A DNA stretch of 64,000 nt from Monosiga brevicollis MX1. Taxonomy: Eukaryota; Opisthokonta; Choanoflagellata; Craspedida; Salpingoecidae. The notes under the pieces were generated by a model. That model was not told the origin of the DNA. It did not search any database and saw only the letters and a list, made by a program, of their open reading frames with translations. This document shows, piece after piece, positions 11,782 to 28,700 of this stretch (position 1 is the first letter of the stretch; each line of letters starts with the position of its first letter). The translations under genes and the position numbers were made by a program. The DNA lies in contig NW_001865041.1 in NCBI RefSeq assembly GCF_000002865.3, positions 454,421 to 518,420 of the forward strand, written 5' to 3'.

Positions 11782-13047
11782 CTATGCAGTGGCAAACTTC
11801 AGGGCCTGCTCACGCACGCGGCGTCGGTATTCTTCCTTGTCTTGCCTAAACAAGTACCAGGAGAAGCTTGAGTGCGACCGGCCAAGGGGTCTCAGCTGGG
11901 GTCGAGATAAATCCAGCATGACACTGTTTATGTTTGAGAACGCGGGTGCAGCTGTACCTGTAGCAAGTGTGAGCTTCAAGCTGTGCGGGATCGTTGTTGT
12001 TGGGGTTGTCGAGCAGGTCCTGAATGCCTTTGAGAATCTTGGGTTGCAGTGCCAGGTCATTCAAACACAGACGGCAAAGCGGGGAAGTCAAGAGGGGCAT
12101 AGGCACATCAAGTGAGCAAACAGGGTGCTTTGCCATCGCCCACTGCCGTGACCGTGGCGGCAACGGTCTCCATAGACATAGCTCAAAGGGCACGGGGAAA
12201 GAGAGGCAGAGGCCCGGTCTTCGTTAAACAAGCCCAGGGGTGTGCATGTCATGGGGCAACTCCTTACCTGAACAACTGTGATCGCAGGGGTCCAGTCCTT
12301 CTCATGGTCCAGAATGGACAGGCAAATGGAGCCAGATGGATAGACATTGGGGTGAAACAGGGGTGGGCTGAAGCAGCCTGCGACGGCGCAAGACGATCAA
12401 GTTGGGCCATGCCACCAGCAAAGAGCTTGAGTAAAAAAAAAAGCAAGAAGGAGAGCAGGTGCACCTTGGAGGCACGCGCTAGGTCTGTTCAGCGAAAACG
12501 TACACTTGGGGGGCAGCATGGGGTAGTCTTCGGGAAAAGTCATGATAAGTTTATATGTGCCTTCCGCCCAGTCCGTCTACCAGGTGAAGAAAGAGCAAGC
12601 CACCCAGAAAGTCAGCAGGATAAAGCAACAGCGAGACAGTAAAGACAAAAGTCATGTGTTCTGCGTCAGCTCAAGTGCTGTTGTTGTTAGTGGTGGGATA
12701 GCCTACGCACATCCTGCTTGCCGGGAATGCCTAGTGAGCGAGCGAGGAGGTGAGACCATGGCTTTGCTTGCAAGGCACGGCAGGTCAGATGGGGTGAGGA
12801 CGCGGGCATACCGCATTCCCACTTGAGAAAGTTCTTGGTGCCATCTTCATTATTCAATGGCTTGGCCCAAAAGCCCTGCGCATTTAAATGGAAACGGGAA
12901 TGCAAGTGCATGAGTTTGCTCATGTGAAACCATGTGTTTGCAACCCGCCAGAGGAGGGGCAGATGCAGATGTTGTTCATACATAAGGGCGGTCTTTGCGA
13001 AAGCGCTTGCGCTCCTCCTGAAGGCGCTCCACGGCCAAGGAAGCCAT
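11782..13047 (-). CDS. UBE2I: SUMO-conjugating enzyme UBC9
   Basis: E2 enzyme that takes SUMO from the E1 and passes it to lysines of target proteins. Seven exons read on the minus strand: 13047-12982, 12875-12812, 12730-12711, 12576-12504, 12377-12268, 12037-11958 and 11845-11782. All junctions close in phase and give 158 residues, the same length as human UBE2I. The N-terminal helix is [20 protein letters not shown]. The core shows [12 protein letters not shown], then [16 protein letters not shown], in which the catalytic cysteine falls at residue 93 as in human UBC9. The C terminus ([17 protein letters not shown]) matches the UBC9 ending. Exon 3 is a 20-nt micro-exon. The gene is convergent with the JmjC oxygenase and divergent from the EF-hand protein. 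Confidence 0.97.
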
Positions 13048-13607
13048 TCTAAGGGCCACACGTATGTGCGTGAGGTTCACGCTCAGTCCGCTCGCGGCAA
13101 TGAATGAGCCTGGTTGAATGGCCGTCTCATGTGGCCTCCGTGTCGGCCATTTCTTGGCCATACATAGGGGGTCTTGCAAGGTGCAAAACGCTCTGGACCG
13201 TTGGCGCGCCATGCCTTGTAATGGGACACACCTTGATGGACTTTGCGACCAAGTACACAGCCACGACAACGACGACTTGGCCAAGATAAAAAAAAAAAAA
13301 ATATGAGAGGAAAAAAAAATCGATCAAAACGATCGTGTACGGAAGAATGATAATCGACACACTTTCAATCACCCTTACTACCAGCTGTAATTACTGCTGG
13401 TAAGCCATGCCTACATGCATGCAAAAAGGGGTGAAGGAGGCGATGCTGGGGGTCAAGTTGAATTCATCCCGATCATGACGACGCGGCGGACAGTCGTTCA
13501 AGAGCGCGCGCGCAACACTCCTAAGAGTGGAAGGCCGGCTGACGACGGCTGCGGCTCTGGCACTGCAGAAGCTGCACGGGCAAGGGACAGGACATGAGTG
13601 ACTGTCG

Positions 13608-13661
<54 letters not shown>

Positions 13662-14107
13662 GCTCGAGTCTCTCGTTTGCCCGCCACAGCATAGCACGAT
13701 TCAGGTGGTTGCTCGGTGACCCGGTCGAGTCCAGGCGGGTACCATCACCGGTCACTTGTTTGTTCCAGCGCCACCAGCCGATGTGCCGGTCACGTCAGTC
13801 CCAAAAACATTTGGTTCGTGGTCGTTTGCTGCAAATGCTGAACGGCCACCCATCGGTCGTGCCCTTGAAAGTGCTCAAACTTGCGAGACCATAAAAAAGC
13901 ACGCGCCGCCGCCGCTGAGGCGCAAAGCCTTGTCTCTGAAGCGTGCGTGGCACACTCTCTGCGGCATCTTCAATTGTAGCACGAGCCTGATCCTAGTACC
14001 GCGCAACTCATCACCGTTGTCGGGAGCACTCTGTGTCGTGCAGCCCATGCCGTGCAGTCCGTGCGCGCATCTATTTTGCTCGATTCATCGACCTTGTTGG
14101 CATAAGC
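13048..14107. other. Divergent intergenic region UBC9/EF-hand gene
   Basis: About 1.06 kb between two divergent start codons. It contains A-rich runs at 13288-13318 and a CA microsatellite (separate entry). Open frames here lack family-like motifs. Both promoters must lie here, but I see no clear core element. Confidence 0.5.
13611..13659. repeat. (CA)24 microsatellite
   Basis: Uninterrupted CA run of 49 bp in the divergent region, about 450 bp upstream of the plus-strand ATG at 14108 and 560 bp upstream of the UBC9 ATG. Confidence 0.95.
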
Positions 14108-17100
14108 ATGGCCGTGGCCATGGCTGCCACGAACCGAAGCACGTCTTCCTCCAACATGACCGACCTCATCAATGAGGTTCGACGAACAGCCCAGCCGGCA
14201 GCCGAAGGCGAAGCAAGGAGCGGTGGGTCATTTGCAGCGTGCACCACAGCACCGGCTTGCCTGCCATGGTGAACCTACCGAGTCAGATGTGCGTATCTCA
14301 CCGAGCCATCACTTGCTCAATTGGTGCTCCAAACTACACCCCGAATCCTTGCTTGTTCGATCCCTAGCTGCGGCTGCGGCTGCTCACGCACACGCCCCGG
14401 TGACGAATGGCCGAGCGCTGCTGCACAACGGGGATGCACCTTCGCCCGTGCGCCCACGCCGGTCCTCACCGCTAGCCGTGTCCCCCACCAAGCACGAGTC
14501 GCGCGAGGCTGGCAATGGCAAATACACCGAGAGCAGCGGGCATGGCAACAACAGCAGCAGCAGTAGCAGCAGCAATGACGGCGGCCTCCGCAGCAGTAGT
14601 AGCGGTCCTTCAAGCCCCGAACCAGGCTTGCATACTGTGACTCACAACCTCAACGATCCCACAGCTCTAACCGCACACCTGACAGTGGACCAAAATAACG
14701 AATCGGATGATGCCAAATCCATTGGCTCAGCTTCCCTGCGCCACAGCCTTCGCCGTAATCAGAGGCTTCGAGCCACGTATGTCCAAGGCGTGCCCCCTTG
14801 CCTTTTTTTTTCCCCCTTTGCCTGCATCGGTTGCATCGGTTGCATCGCGCACATATGATGCCGCAGCTGGCTAGGCTTAATGGTCCTCCTGCCTTCTGCC
14901 ACTGCTATGCTATCGCAGCTACTTGCACCAGCAGAACCAGCCCAGTGCTGATACAGCCTCGTTGTATTCCGTCGAAGATGTGGTCGACGAGCTGGGGCAG
15001 AGTCAGGACAAGCTCAATGCCCTCCAGCGACTCTACACCAGCGTGGAGGATAACAACACGCGGCTGATAACTCTGGATGGTCTCCGCGTGCTTATCCTCA
15101 CCGTGTTCCCAGGTGATGATGATCTTTCCAGTCGCAATGCCACAGATTATGCAGACCCTGCTTTTCTCCAGTCCATGATGCGCCGCCTCGACTACGAGTA
15201 CGCCTCGCCCCCGCTTGCTGATCCTAGCCCTCTCCCTTTTGCTGCTGCCACACTTGCGCCGCCGTGCTTTGTCGGGAATGTGACCTTGACTGCCATTCTG
15301 TCATCATCCACCCGGTGCTTGCAGTGGTGATGGAGGTCTGAGCTTTGTTGAGTTTGTGACCAGCTTTGATCTCTTCGTGGATCTCGACGGCAATCCCACC
15401 AATTTTAAGGATTCGCTCTTTTTTGCCGGCTGTGCCGCCCTCATCGAGCGTCTTAATGAGCTCAAGCGCTCCATGCAGGCGCTGCAAAACGAAGCAGACA
15501 TTGAGCAGCAACAACTACGTGCCAATATGCAGGAATTGCGCGCTACCATGCTTAGACGCGATGCTGAACGCGACGACATTCTTGAACTTGCTAGTCAAGA
15601 CATGTACGATCTCAAGGCCACAATCAAAACCTTACGAGGCTCGCTGCAGGAAACAACAACAGCTCATGACAAGCTCAAGGCTGCGCACGCTGCGCAAGCA
15701 GATCAACTCGAGCAGCTGCGACTCCTGTCTCGCCGTGTTAGTACTCTCACCCCCCTTCCCTCGCTGTCGGTCTCGGAGATTCAGTAACTGATCAACGTCA
15801 CATTTGCTTTGACAGCCAGCAGAGGAGCGTTCGGACGGCGAAGGGGAGCTCGAGCGTTCCCAGCTTCAAGCGCGCATTCATCGACTGACGGACGTACGTC
15901 TCACTTCAACCGCGCGTGTGCCTGCCAGCACGCATCCTTGGAATCCTTTGCTCTTGAGGGCACGCATCACCGCACATGTGTCTTGACGGTTGTGCCGATG
16001 CGCGGCATGGACAGGATCTTAGCTTTTCGCGGCAAACACAACAAGAGCTTGCCAATCAGTTGGAGCGCACTCGGCTTGAACTGCTCACCTCAGGAGACCA
16101 GCAAAGGCAGCTTCTTGATATCAATGCCCAGCTTGAAGCCACCATTGAGGAGCTGCGTCAACAAATCCTGCTCCTGGAGCAAGAAGCTCGCGACTACGAG
16201 GTTTGTGTTCATCGCTTCAGACTGGCTGGTGCCCCTTGGCATATCTCAAACAGGCTACTTCATCATCATTTTCACACTTTTCTCACATGCCAATCAATCC
16301 TTGCGCTGTAGCTTCGCACCAATAGCCTGGATCAGCTTCCAACGCCTGTCCAGCACCCTGATTTACAGTCTGAATTTCGCATTTACGAGCTTGAAGAGGA
16401 GAACCGCCGGCTCCAGTACAGCTCTCAGCAGCTGCAAGAGCGCCTCGAGCAGCTGGTGCGTGGTTGAGGTGTTCCTTGATTTCACCACATGTCGGATCAG
16501 GCTGGCAGGTCGGGAAGCAGGTCTGATACAAGTGCCGCTGCCCCTTTAGACGCAGGCATCAAACCCTGCGACGCAGTCCAACTCAACCATTGAAACAGCA
16601 AGGGCGGTCAATCTTCCGGTTGGTGCTTGGCAGCGCTTGTTGTTCCCGTTTTTGGCCTTGGAACTGATTGGCAGTGTTAGCGTGGCCTCCAGACGTTCCG
16701 GAGCCTGACAGGCAGTGCCGGCTCTAAATGCCACTCTGATCATCCATCGTTGTTCTCCATGGTGCCTTCATGATAGCCACGCCAGCGACCAGACACGGCA
16801 GATGTAGGCATTCAAAGCGTTCAAAGCATGGATCTGCCCGGTATGCTAAATTGCCGACTTGCATGGACCTCTCAATTTAAGAGAGTTGCACTAAATTTGG
16901 GCGCACACCCCTAGACGAGCGGCTGTCGGACTTGGAGGAACAGCTTCGGGCAGCTGAAGCGAAGTATGCTGCTGTGGACGCGCAACACGCGCAGCTGAGC
17001 ACAGAGGTACACGTAGTGGGCCAAACTTTGAATTGTGACCACCTGCGTTGCTGTTGTGCGATGCGGGAGACCTTTTGGGCGTTCCGCCCGCTCTGATGAT

Positions 17101-19541
17101 CTTGTGGACCTGGTGCATCTCACAGGTGGAGCGCTGGCGACAGCGCTTTGAGGCCGCTGAGCGCGAGCACGAACTCAAGCTAGAACACCGGGAACAGCAG
17201 TTGCGGGCTTTACGCTTGGAAACCTCGGCACATGGCAGCGCCGATGTTCGCGCGCTCAACAGTTTGCGGCGCGAACTGGACGACCTCGTCGCAGAGGTGG
17301 AAGCGCGCTCCTCTGCATTGGACACGGCCAAAGACTCTTTGGCACGCCAAACGGACGCACGCCGCGCTGCGGAGGAGCAACTAGCACAACTACGCCAGGA
17401 GCTGCTGAGAGCCGACCAGCACTCAAACCGCTTGCAAGATCAGCTGCATGCAGCTACGACTGCAGCAACCGAGGCTCGTCGCGAAGCAGATCAAGCCCAA
17501 CGTGAAGCCGATGCAGTGCGGCAAGAGGCGGCTGCGAGACAGGAGCAGTTGTCCTGTCAGGGCACTCCAACTCATGGAGCTTACGTTACAGCGACGGCCG
17601 AAGGGCCTGATATCACGCCGCGACCCCGATCTACTCCGATCCTCCAAAGCCCTGGTCCTCGCTTGCAACCCATGCGTCGCAGTCTGCGTAGCGAGCGCAA
17701 CAAGACGCGCACCACCACTTCAAATGTACTGCATCTTGCGTCCGTCAAGACGCGCTCACCCAATGCTCAAAGCTTGGTATTTGCTTGCCTGTCGCTTGAC
17801 TCCACCATCAATCGGTGCTTGCTCTGCCTATTTTACCACGCACTCTTCTCATGGATCGCACGTACTCTGTGTTTCCCTTGGGCGTCGGTGCGACAGAGTG
17901 AAATTTTACAAGATATTGCGGCCCTACGCGATTTGCAAAACGCGACATCCAACGCTCATCGGGAGCGTATGCAACGCACGCACCAGGTGCTGGATGATAC
18001 TTTGTCGACGCGAGGTCTTGTGGGCACCCTCTCCTGCTCAGCCTCGCTCATGGACCTACACAAAGTGGACTCAACCAGCTCTTCCTTGGGCAATAGCGTC
18101 TCGGTTTGTTGAAATCATGCCCTTGCGTTTGACGTTACCGCGCTGCTGCATCAACAATCCTGCTTCACGCCCTCGAAGACACATGTTCTTTGCTTATTCG
18201 TGGCACATCTGATTGGCTTGTACCATGGCCGCTTTGCAGCCTAAAATACCGCGCCGAAGCCTGCCGTTAGGCGCGCGATTGCATGAAGACGAGCAGAGCG
18301 TCGATTCAATGTCCAATCTCAGCGATTTACCTGGCCGTGAACCAACGCTGCTGAGCACCAAGCCACGGCGCATTCAGCGGGATAGTTCAGGCTTTACGGA
18401 GGACCGACGTAGGTTTTTTTGGTTGCTCCAAACCGCGCTGGCCCGTGCTTGGCTCGACTTCTCTTTGACACAAGCATCCTTGTGTGGTTGCCTTGAGTGC
18501 AGCTCCTCTGTCACGTTTCAATTCCAACTCGAGCGTCGCCTCTTCCAGCCGGTCCATTGCGTCTGCATCGCGCTGCGTCTCTCTACAAGACTCGCCAATG
18601 CGGTCGCTATCTGGCGTGCTTCCCTTCGTCTCTTCCCCATTGCTATCTCGTTTGAGCCCACGGCAGTCCCGAGACAATGGCATTCTTGCATCCAGCTCGA
18701 GTGTTCAGGTGGATCCACCACACGCCCAATCGACAACGCCCATGCCCAGCACAACATACAAGGTCCATGTGCTTGAAACGACAGATGCTTTTCACTGGGG
18801 TTTGTCACCTGGCCCGCTCCACCTGCATCTGTGTATCCATGCCTTTCGCGACCAACCATTCCACGCGCCCACTCGTTTACCCTCACAACTTTGATGGGGC
18901 TGGTGCTTCAATATTTAGCGCTATGCGGCGAGGCTGAGCTCGAAATGTCAAATCTTGGACTAGCATTTGTAGCTCTTGACGGAGCCGTGAAACGTTCCTG
19001 GCCCCTCTCGGCCGTGCTCAAGTCAGTTTTTGCGTTAAGGAGGGCGCTTGGCCATACATGCACGATGCTTGCCCCTCATCTGCACTGGGCATTGTTGAAC
19101 TCGATCCAATGGTGGTATTCGGTCAACTTTGCTGTCGCGCACACACATACTCATGATGTGGTATTGATATTTCATGTGCGCGACCTGGTCAGGCTGGAGG
19201 TTGATGATGATACTGTGGTGTTGGCTCTTCAAGGGAACAACGAGTCCACGTACGTGCTTGCATGGGTTTCCTTCAAGAGTCAAAGCATGCGGCTCATGGC
19301 AGTGGCTTCCTCACATCATTGGATAGTCGAGCAGCCGTTTTGCACATGACTACCGAGGATGCGCAGGGCTTAGTACAGGCAGGGCAACGGTACGTCTTCC
19401 TTGTTTCATTTTGGCTGGCCACGAATCCTTGATCTTCTGTAGGCAAAAAAGTTGGGTTTGCGTAAATTATTTTTTTCTGATGCCGCATGTGTGGCGCACC
19501 GCGCGCAGGCACTTGGCATCGTTGCAAGTTGAAACGGAGAT

Positions 19542-19545
<4 letters not shown>
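14108..19545 (+). CDS. EF-hand, long coiled-coil and C-terminal PTB/FERM-F3-like domain protein
   Basis: Not matched to one named family. Exons: 14108-14222, 14368-14776, 14919-15197, 15325-15736, 15816-15893, 16015-16200, 16312-16455, 16920-17006, 17126-17776, 17897-18103, 18240-18408, 18503-18799, 18919-19021, 19193-19249, 19327-19389, 19509-19545; they sum to 1,097 residues plus stop. The N terminus is Ser/Ala-rich and disordered. A canonical 12-residue EF-hand loop, DYDGDGGLSFVE, sits at about 266-277 and is made across an intron. Residues about 300-720 are charged heptad-like coiled coil (for example ELEEENRRLQYSSQQLQERL). A Ser-rich region follows (NSNSSVASSSRSIASASR). The last 100 residues resemble the F3/PTB lobe of FERM proteins (VALDGAVKRSWPLSAVLK, LEVDDDTVVLALQ, LHMTTEDAQGLVQAGQR). 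The architecture suggests a calcium-regulated adaptor or cytoskeletal protein, which is inference. The 16455-16920 junction is the least certain: an extra exon near 16546-16610 is possible. Its stop overlaps that of SPG7. Confidence 0.75.
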
Positions 19546-23208
<3,663 letters not shown>

Positions 23209-23896
23209 GTTTGCGTTGCCTGAACGGTCGGCGTGCTGCCAAGCACGTCGAGCTGGGGACGGGCACTCGTGACAACTTGGGGTCCAGCTGCAGTGACATT
23301 GGCAATGGCAGTTTGGCACTCGATACGGCCAACGCCAGTCTACCAGCGTGGCTGCGTCTGGTACAATATGGGACAGGCACTGTCGCCAATAATCTCAAAC
23401 AATACTGTGCTGCCCAGAACGGCGCGGCCCGGAGGACGGAGCCGTCGCGCAAAAGGTCGTTTGAGCTAGCTACCCACCTCCACCTCGTTGAGTCGTGGTG
23501 TCAAAGGAGGTGAATGCAACTTGGCTGTAAGCACAACGCGAAACCAGTCGGCATAAAAGAAAACCACCCCGAATTTTCGTCTGACATCCTATGTACGTGT
23601 GCTGGATTAGAGAAGAGAGAGAGAGTTTGAGAGAGAGTTTGAGAGAGCTTTTAGGCGTTTGAGAGCTTGAGAGAGAGAACAAAGGAGCGCGCAGTTTGCG
23701 GGGACTCATCGCCAATTTCAATTGGAAGGCGGCGGCTGTGACACCAAGGCGCGACACTCGACGGTGACAGTCAACGAAAAGAGAGGGGCAGACACTGCAC
23801 CATCGATAGAGGCATCTCGTCAAGCACATCGCGGGGGGCTGGTGGCTTTTGCAAAGAAGGCGAGGCTGACTTGGTCAAGCCCGCACACCGTGCAAG
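23209..23896. promoter_or_regulatory. Divergent promoter region SPG7/CHMP1 with TTGAGAG repeats
   Basis: About 690 bp between divergent start codons. Bases 23603-23683 hold a GA-rich patch with several copies of TTTGAGAG/TTGAGAG. The same word is enriched at 3885-4115 between DLG and PCCA. No gene is supported inside. Confidence 0.5.
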
Positions 23897-24995
23897 ATGG
23901 GGCAGGAACAATCTGTGAATATGAGCGGTATGTGCTCTGGTCTGAACCACCTTCCAGCGCTGACAAGCAGGGACTGCCCGTCGTTGCTCACTTTCCGCTT
24001 GAACTTCCTTGCTTTGCGGGATCAATAGATGTCATTTTCAATCTGAAGATGACGCAAAAGCAGCTGGAGCGACAGTCAAAAAAGTCGGAAAAGGTCAGTG
24101 GACACTTGCAGCGCCACGTTTCTGCACGCATTCAATCACCGCCGGGCTGGAGACATGGAACCTAGTCTGGTTGTCACTGTTTGCGACAATCGATCGCGGC
24201 TCAAAAATTGGTTCAACCTCTTTGCTCAGGACATGGAAAAGAGCAAGCGCAAGGTGAAGGATTATCTCGAAAAGGGCAATCAAGACGCAGCCCGAGTCAT
24301 GGCTGAGAGTGCCATCCGACAAAAGTCCGAGGCCACCAATTACCTGCGCATGTCCTCTCGCATTGATGCCACAGTTTCAAGACTCAACAGTGCCATGTCC
24401 ATGAAACAGGTGCGAATGGCAAGCCAAAGTGTTGCGCTCCCGTGCCCGTAGGCTAGCCCACCCCCGGGTGATCTCACGCTCTGGAACGCGCATATGGCGT
24501 TTGACCGATGTCAATAGGTCTCACAGCAAATGGGCAGTGTTGTCAAAGGCATGGACAAGGCAATGGCTTCTATGGACCTTGAAAAGGCAAGTGGTCGTGC
24601 CGTCCCCGCAATCAAACCCGGCTCCGCTCGTACTCACCCTCAACAAACACGCATGCACGCCGTACGTGCACAACATTGGTGCCTCTTTGTCTTCCTTCTC
24701 ATGCCTGGCTTCTTGACAGCTGGCTGCTGTTATGGACAAATTCGAGTCACAGTTTGAGGAGTTGGACGTGCGCACGGGTGTCATGGATAATGCCATGTCT
24801 TCGGCTTTTGCCTCCTCGGCGCCTGAAGACCAGATTGATAACCTCTTGCAACAGGTGGCAGATGAAAGCAACATGGACCTGGCCGCTGCTTTTGCCCCTG
24901 CTGGTCGACAAGCAGTGCCTGATCAAGCCCAAGCTGATCCCAGTCAGGCTGAGCAGGATGAGCTGAGCCAGCGCCTCGCCGCCCTCCGGTCTTGA
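23897..24995 (+). CDS. CHMP1: ESCRT-III subunit CHMP1
   Basis: ESCRT-III protein of the CHMP1/Did2 family, acting in membrane scission and recruitment of VPS4 and other MIT-domain proteins. Exons 23897-23927, 24029-24093, 24230-24409, 24518-24586 and 24720-24995 close in phase and give 206 residues (animal CHMP1 about 196-199). Characteristic stretches are FNLKMTQKQLERQSKKSEK, AIRQKSEATNYLRMSSRIDA, MDKAMASMDLEK and MDKFESQFEELDVRTGVMD. The last residues, DELSQRLAALRS, are the MIT-interacting motif. A second in-frame ATG at 23921 (MSDVIFNLK) would give a shorter N terminus and is a real alternative start. The fourth intron begins GCAAGT rather than GT; the reading frame leaves no nearby GT option. 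Confidence 0.94.
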
Positions 24996-25717
24996 AATGC
25001 CCTTGAAGGGCCGAGTTGCAAAGCGTTCTATTGTGCTCTCTCGTTGTCTTTTCTTCAAAACAATTTTTTATTCTCTCTCTCTCTCTCTCTCTCTCGTTGA
25101 CAAGTGCATGAATATGATGATTCAATTCTCGTGTCAGGCACTCGCTTGCTCGATGTCTGTTCAGGCGCACAGCGCCTATGCGTGCCACCACGCCCTTGCA
25201 CGCGTTAGCCGTTGCATTGAGCGCGATCCAAGCGAGGTGTGATAAATCACAGTCGGTCAGGAACAGCCGCAAATGCAACAACTTTCCATCATTCCCTCTC
25301 TGGACCGCGCATCCCTCCGACTACAGATAGATACAACCCAGTCAAAACAGTTTTTGCACTAGAAACTTTCAACAATCGCGGTGGCACGACCAACGTAGCA
25401 CATGGCACAAGGTTGGCTGGTGCGTTAAGAAGTGCCATGAATGGCATGATCCAGATCAAAAAAGCGACTGGCGTGCCCTTGCGTCAATGGCCGCTGAGCC
25501 GCAGCGGCAAATCGCCCATCAGCACTCGGTGCCACATCGTGGGGACGTAGGCGTAGCCGACGAAAGTCTAAACCCAGAGCAGAATATTCCGTTTTCACAC
25601 CGTCAGCCCAGGCAAATCATCCAAGACGTCCAAGACGTTGTGCGCGCAAACCAGATATCATCATGGCCGTCAATTTGACCAAACGCAACGAACCGATGGC
25701 ATTGTCGACTAGACGTC
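24996..25717. other. Convergent region CHMP1/WD-repeat gene with CT run
   Basis: About 720 bp between two facing stop codons. It starts with the presumed CHMP1 3' UTR, which holds a CT microsatellite at about 25073-25095. A plus-strand open frame at 25239-25550 has no recognisable motif. Nothing else is supported. Confidence 0.5.
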
Positions 25718-28700
25718 TTATTTGTTGGCGCTCATCGCCTTCTTTGCTTCCATCAGGGGCAGAGCGCACCGGAGGCAGGCGTGCCGATGCAGCTCGATGC
25801 TCTCCCCGCGGTGTCGCCGCCCTACAGAACCCGGCAATTGAAGAACATCGAAAACCACCTGGTTAGGACAAGTAGCTTCAGTCCACGGCCCGACCAGCCC
25901 AACAACTCTGCCAAGCAAAGGCAGAGCCTGATGAGGCTCCGAAAGTTGCTGTCAAAAGCACTTGCTGACCTTCCAACATAGCCGAGACGTGGCAGGAAGC
26001 TTTGTGTCGCCAAGGGGGCACGCGCAATGCGGTCTAGGTTGCGCAGCAGGCGAGGAGTCTGCGTGCGTGCCCGCGGCTCGGACGCCGGTCGCTCCGTATT
26101 TTGTACGATAAAGTAGCGTAGCACGTCAATCGCGTCACACTCGCCAATATCATGCACAGGAGGTCGGTCGTCAGTGGGGGCGGCCATGGTCACAGCCGTC
26201 GAGCCACGGCGGGACAGCGTGGTTGCAGATGCCAATCTTGTGCGCCAGTCGGACAAGAGCTCCCGAGCTGCGCTGGCGGCCCGCTGCCGTTCATCAACGC
26301 TTGGCTGTGTCGATACCACGTTTGTTGAGCCGTCCTCGGCCATTGCGCTCCCCACTTCTGAAGAGTGATCCCCTTGATTGTGCTCATCGTCAAGCGCCAT
26401 TGCCATTGATGATGCAACCGGGGGCCGCGGTGAGGCCGCACCCCGCCGCGCGAGCTGCAAGAGGCAAAAAGGCACAAGTCGAGCTCATGAGTCCACCTCA
26501 AAGCTGCAGCAATCGCCGAGCGTTGGTTTTACCTGATCAGCTTGCTGCCGCAAGTGCTGCCATAACAAATCCGTTTCGCCGTCCAGCCCATGCATAGCAA
26601 AGCAGTGCTGGGTCAGAGATCGAAACTATGTGGTGGCCAAGCACAACAATGACACAGTTGCAATTGGTGAGTGAAGAACCACCATAGCGTTTGCCAAGCA
26701 TAGCGCGGCCTCTGGATGGAGACGCACCGCCTCTTCTTCTGGTAGACTGCAAAGGTAGGCCGTCAGCAAGGCACGGGCCAATTCATCTGCAAGAATTACA
26801 CGCCCACAAAACGCGCAACGAAAAGGCGAGTGAACCGATGAGCACAACCTTTGTGATCACGACACCTTTTCAGCTGCCTTGTGGACACGAACCATCAAAG
26901 CAGCGTCGAGAATAGGTGCACCACACGTTGATTGCATGGACTACGGCGCCACGTAAACGGATATCATTTGCCTGAGTGGGTGTGCGGCGGAAATAAGGAA
27001 TGGGTCAGAGATGAGGTGTGAGGACAAATTGCGCAGAGTCGGCCAATTCAGTCTCAGAGAACGTGTGTACGCACAGGGTCCAAGGCAGCTAGTAGCGTCC
27101 GGCGGATCGCTGCGCGGGTGATAGAGTCGGTGTGCGAGTCAACGCTGAGAACGCCGATGCTCTCCACGATGGAAATGGCATCTTCGGTGGATGTTGCCTG
27201 AGATAGGAGGCTACGAACAGGGGGGCCAGAAAACGACAGTTCGCTGCCGGCCAGAAAGGTCACCACGGCCCGGTACGGGATCTGAGCTAATACATTTCGC
27301 GCCACTTCATCTTCCGACGGCGCTGGGCGCAAAAAGTCAAACGTGCTGGGAACGGCACGAGGATAGCGGAACTTGAACCAATGCTTCTCCCGAAACTGTG
27401 ACAAGTAGCGAGGTAGCGGCGGGGCTACGGGTGGAAACTTGGGGGCGCTGGGCGTTGAGCGTGTCGGTTTGGGTGATTTGATCGGAGGCGGCGGCCGATC
27501 GTTGGCGCTTTCGTTTGCTGGAGGTGGCTCCTGGGCTTTGGCGGGCCGTTCACGCTCATCAAGCATCTGAAACCCTCGGGAAGCAACCGCAGCGCGGCGG
27601 CGGCGCCGTCGACGTGGCGACTCCTCTTCTTCTTCATCTTCCTCTGAGCTGGACAGATTGATGACAGGGTTCTTCTTGAGCAGATCCATCAGGCCTACCC
27701 CATCGTCCTCCTCTTCTGACGAGAGCTATAAAATTTAAATGAATGGGCCAAGCCGTTGGAAGCAGGCCACGCGTGAGTCGGAGAATAAACCAACATGTCG
27801 ATCAACCCGCCCTCGCCCGTGCCGGTGCACATCAGTCACCTGGTCATTAAGCGGTTCTGGCAAGGGCACGGGAAGCGGTGGCCCGGTTGGTGCTGGGCTT
27901 TCTTCTGGCACCACGCCCCAACGCTTCATGAGGATCCATACGGCCGAGTTGGGTATCCAAAGGTCAGGGGCCATTGGGGGTGGAGGACGGTCCGAGGGAT
28001 TATAAAGATATTGACGCCGGAGGCTTTCGCTGGCACCGGCCTGGTTCTATCATGGTAAACGGAAAACAAATCGAGAAGCACGCCACAAGCGGGGCCATGA
28101 GAGTGAGGGCTGTTCCACGATGAACGGACACCAGGCTGACGTGCGAGGTCAAGGCGACGGCTTGAGCACAATACCTCTGGAAGCGCAGCCACGGCGGCAC
28201 GGAGATCTTGCATGTCGGTATCGGACAGGGTGGAGAGCGAGGCTTGTACAACCTCCTGCAGCCGCTCTTCATCATATTGCCGGTGCAGGTCGTCAATGAC
28301 GGCAAGGCGCGGGTGAAGTTGACGAGCAAAGGCCTTGAGTGCAGCCCGCTGCGCCTTGCGAGTTCGAGAAGGCACGGCCGTGGTTTCGATGGCTTTGTCA
28401 CGACGTAAATTGATGTCAACCAGGTCACGCTCTCGGTCCAGCAGCCGGCGGGTTTGGCTGGCCACGCGTTGGCGTTCCAACTCAATGGTTTTCATTTGAT
28501 GTCGGGTCGTATCGGCCAATGTGGAGCGACGGTGGTGACGCACCTGGGTGTGACCGTTGGCGCTAGGCATGATGGAGAGATTGACTCGACCAAAGCGCTC
28601 AGGGTGGTGAAGTTCATCCACTAGGTTGGCACGCCAGGCTGCCTCTGGGCGCGGTCCCGGGCCGAGGATGCCACGCAAGTAGCGGCGCGGAAGAAAGGGC

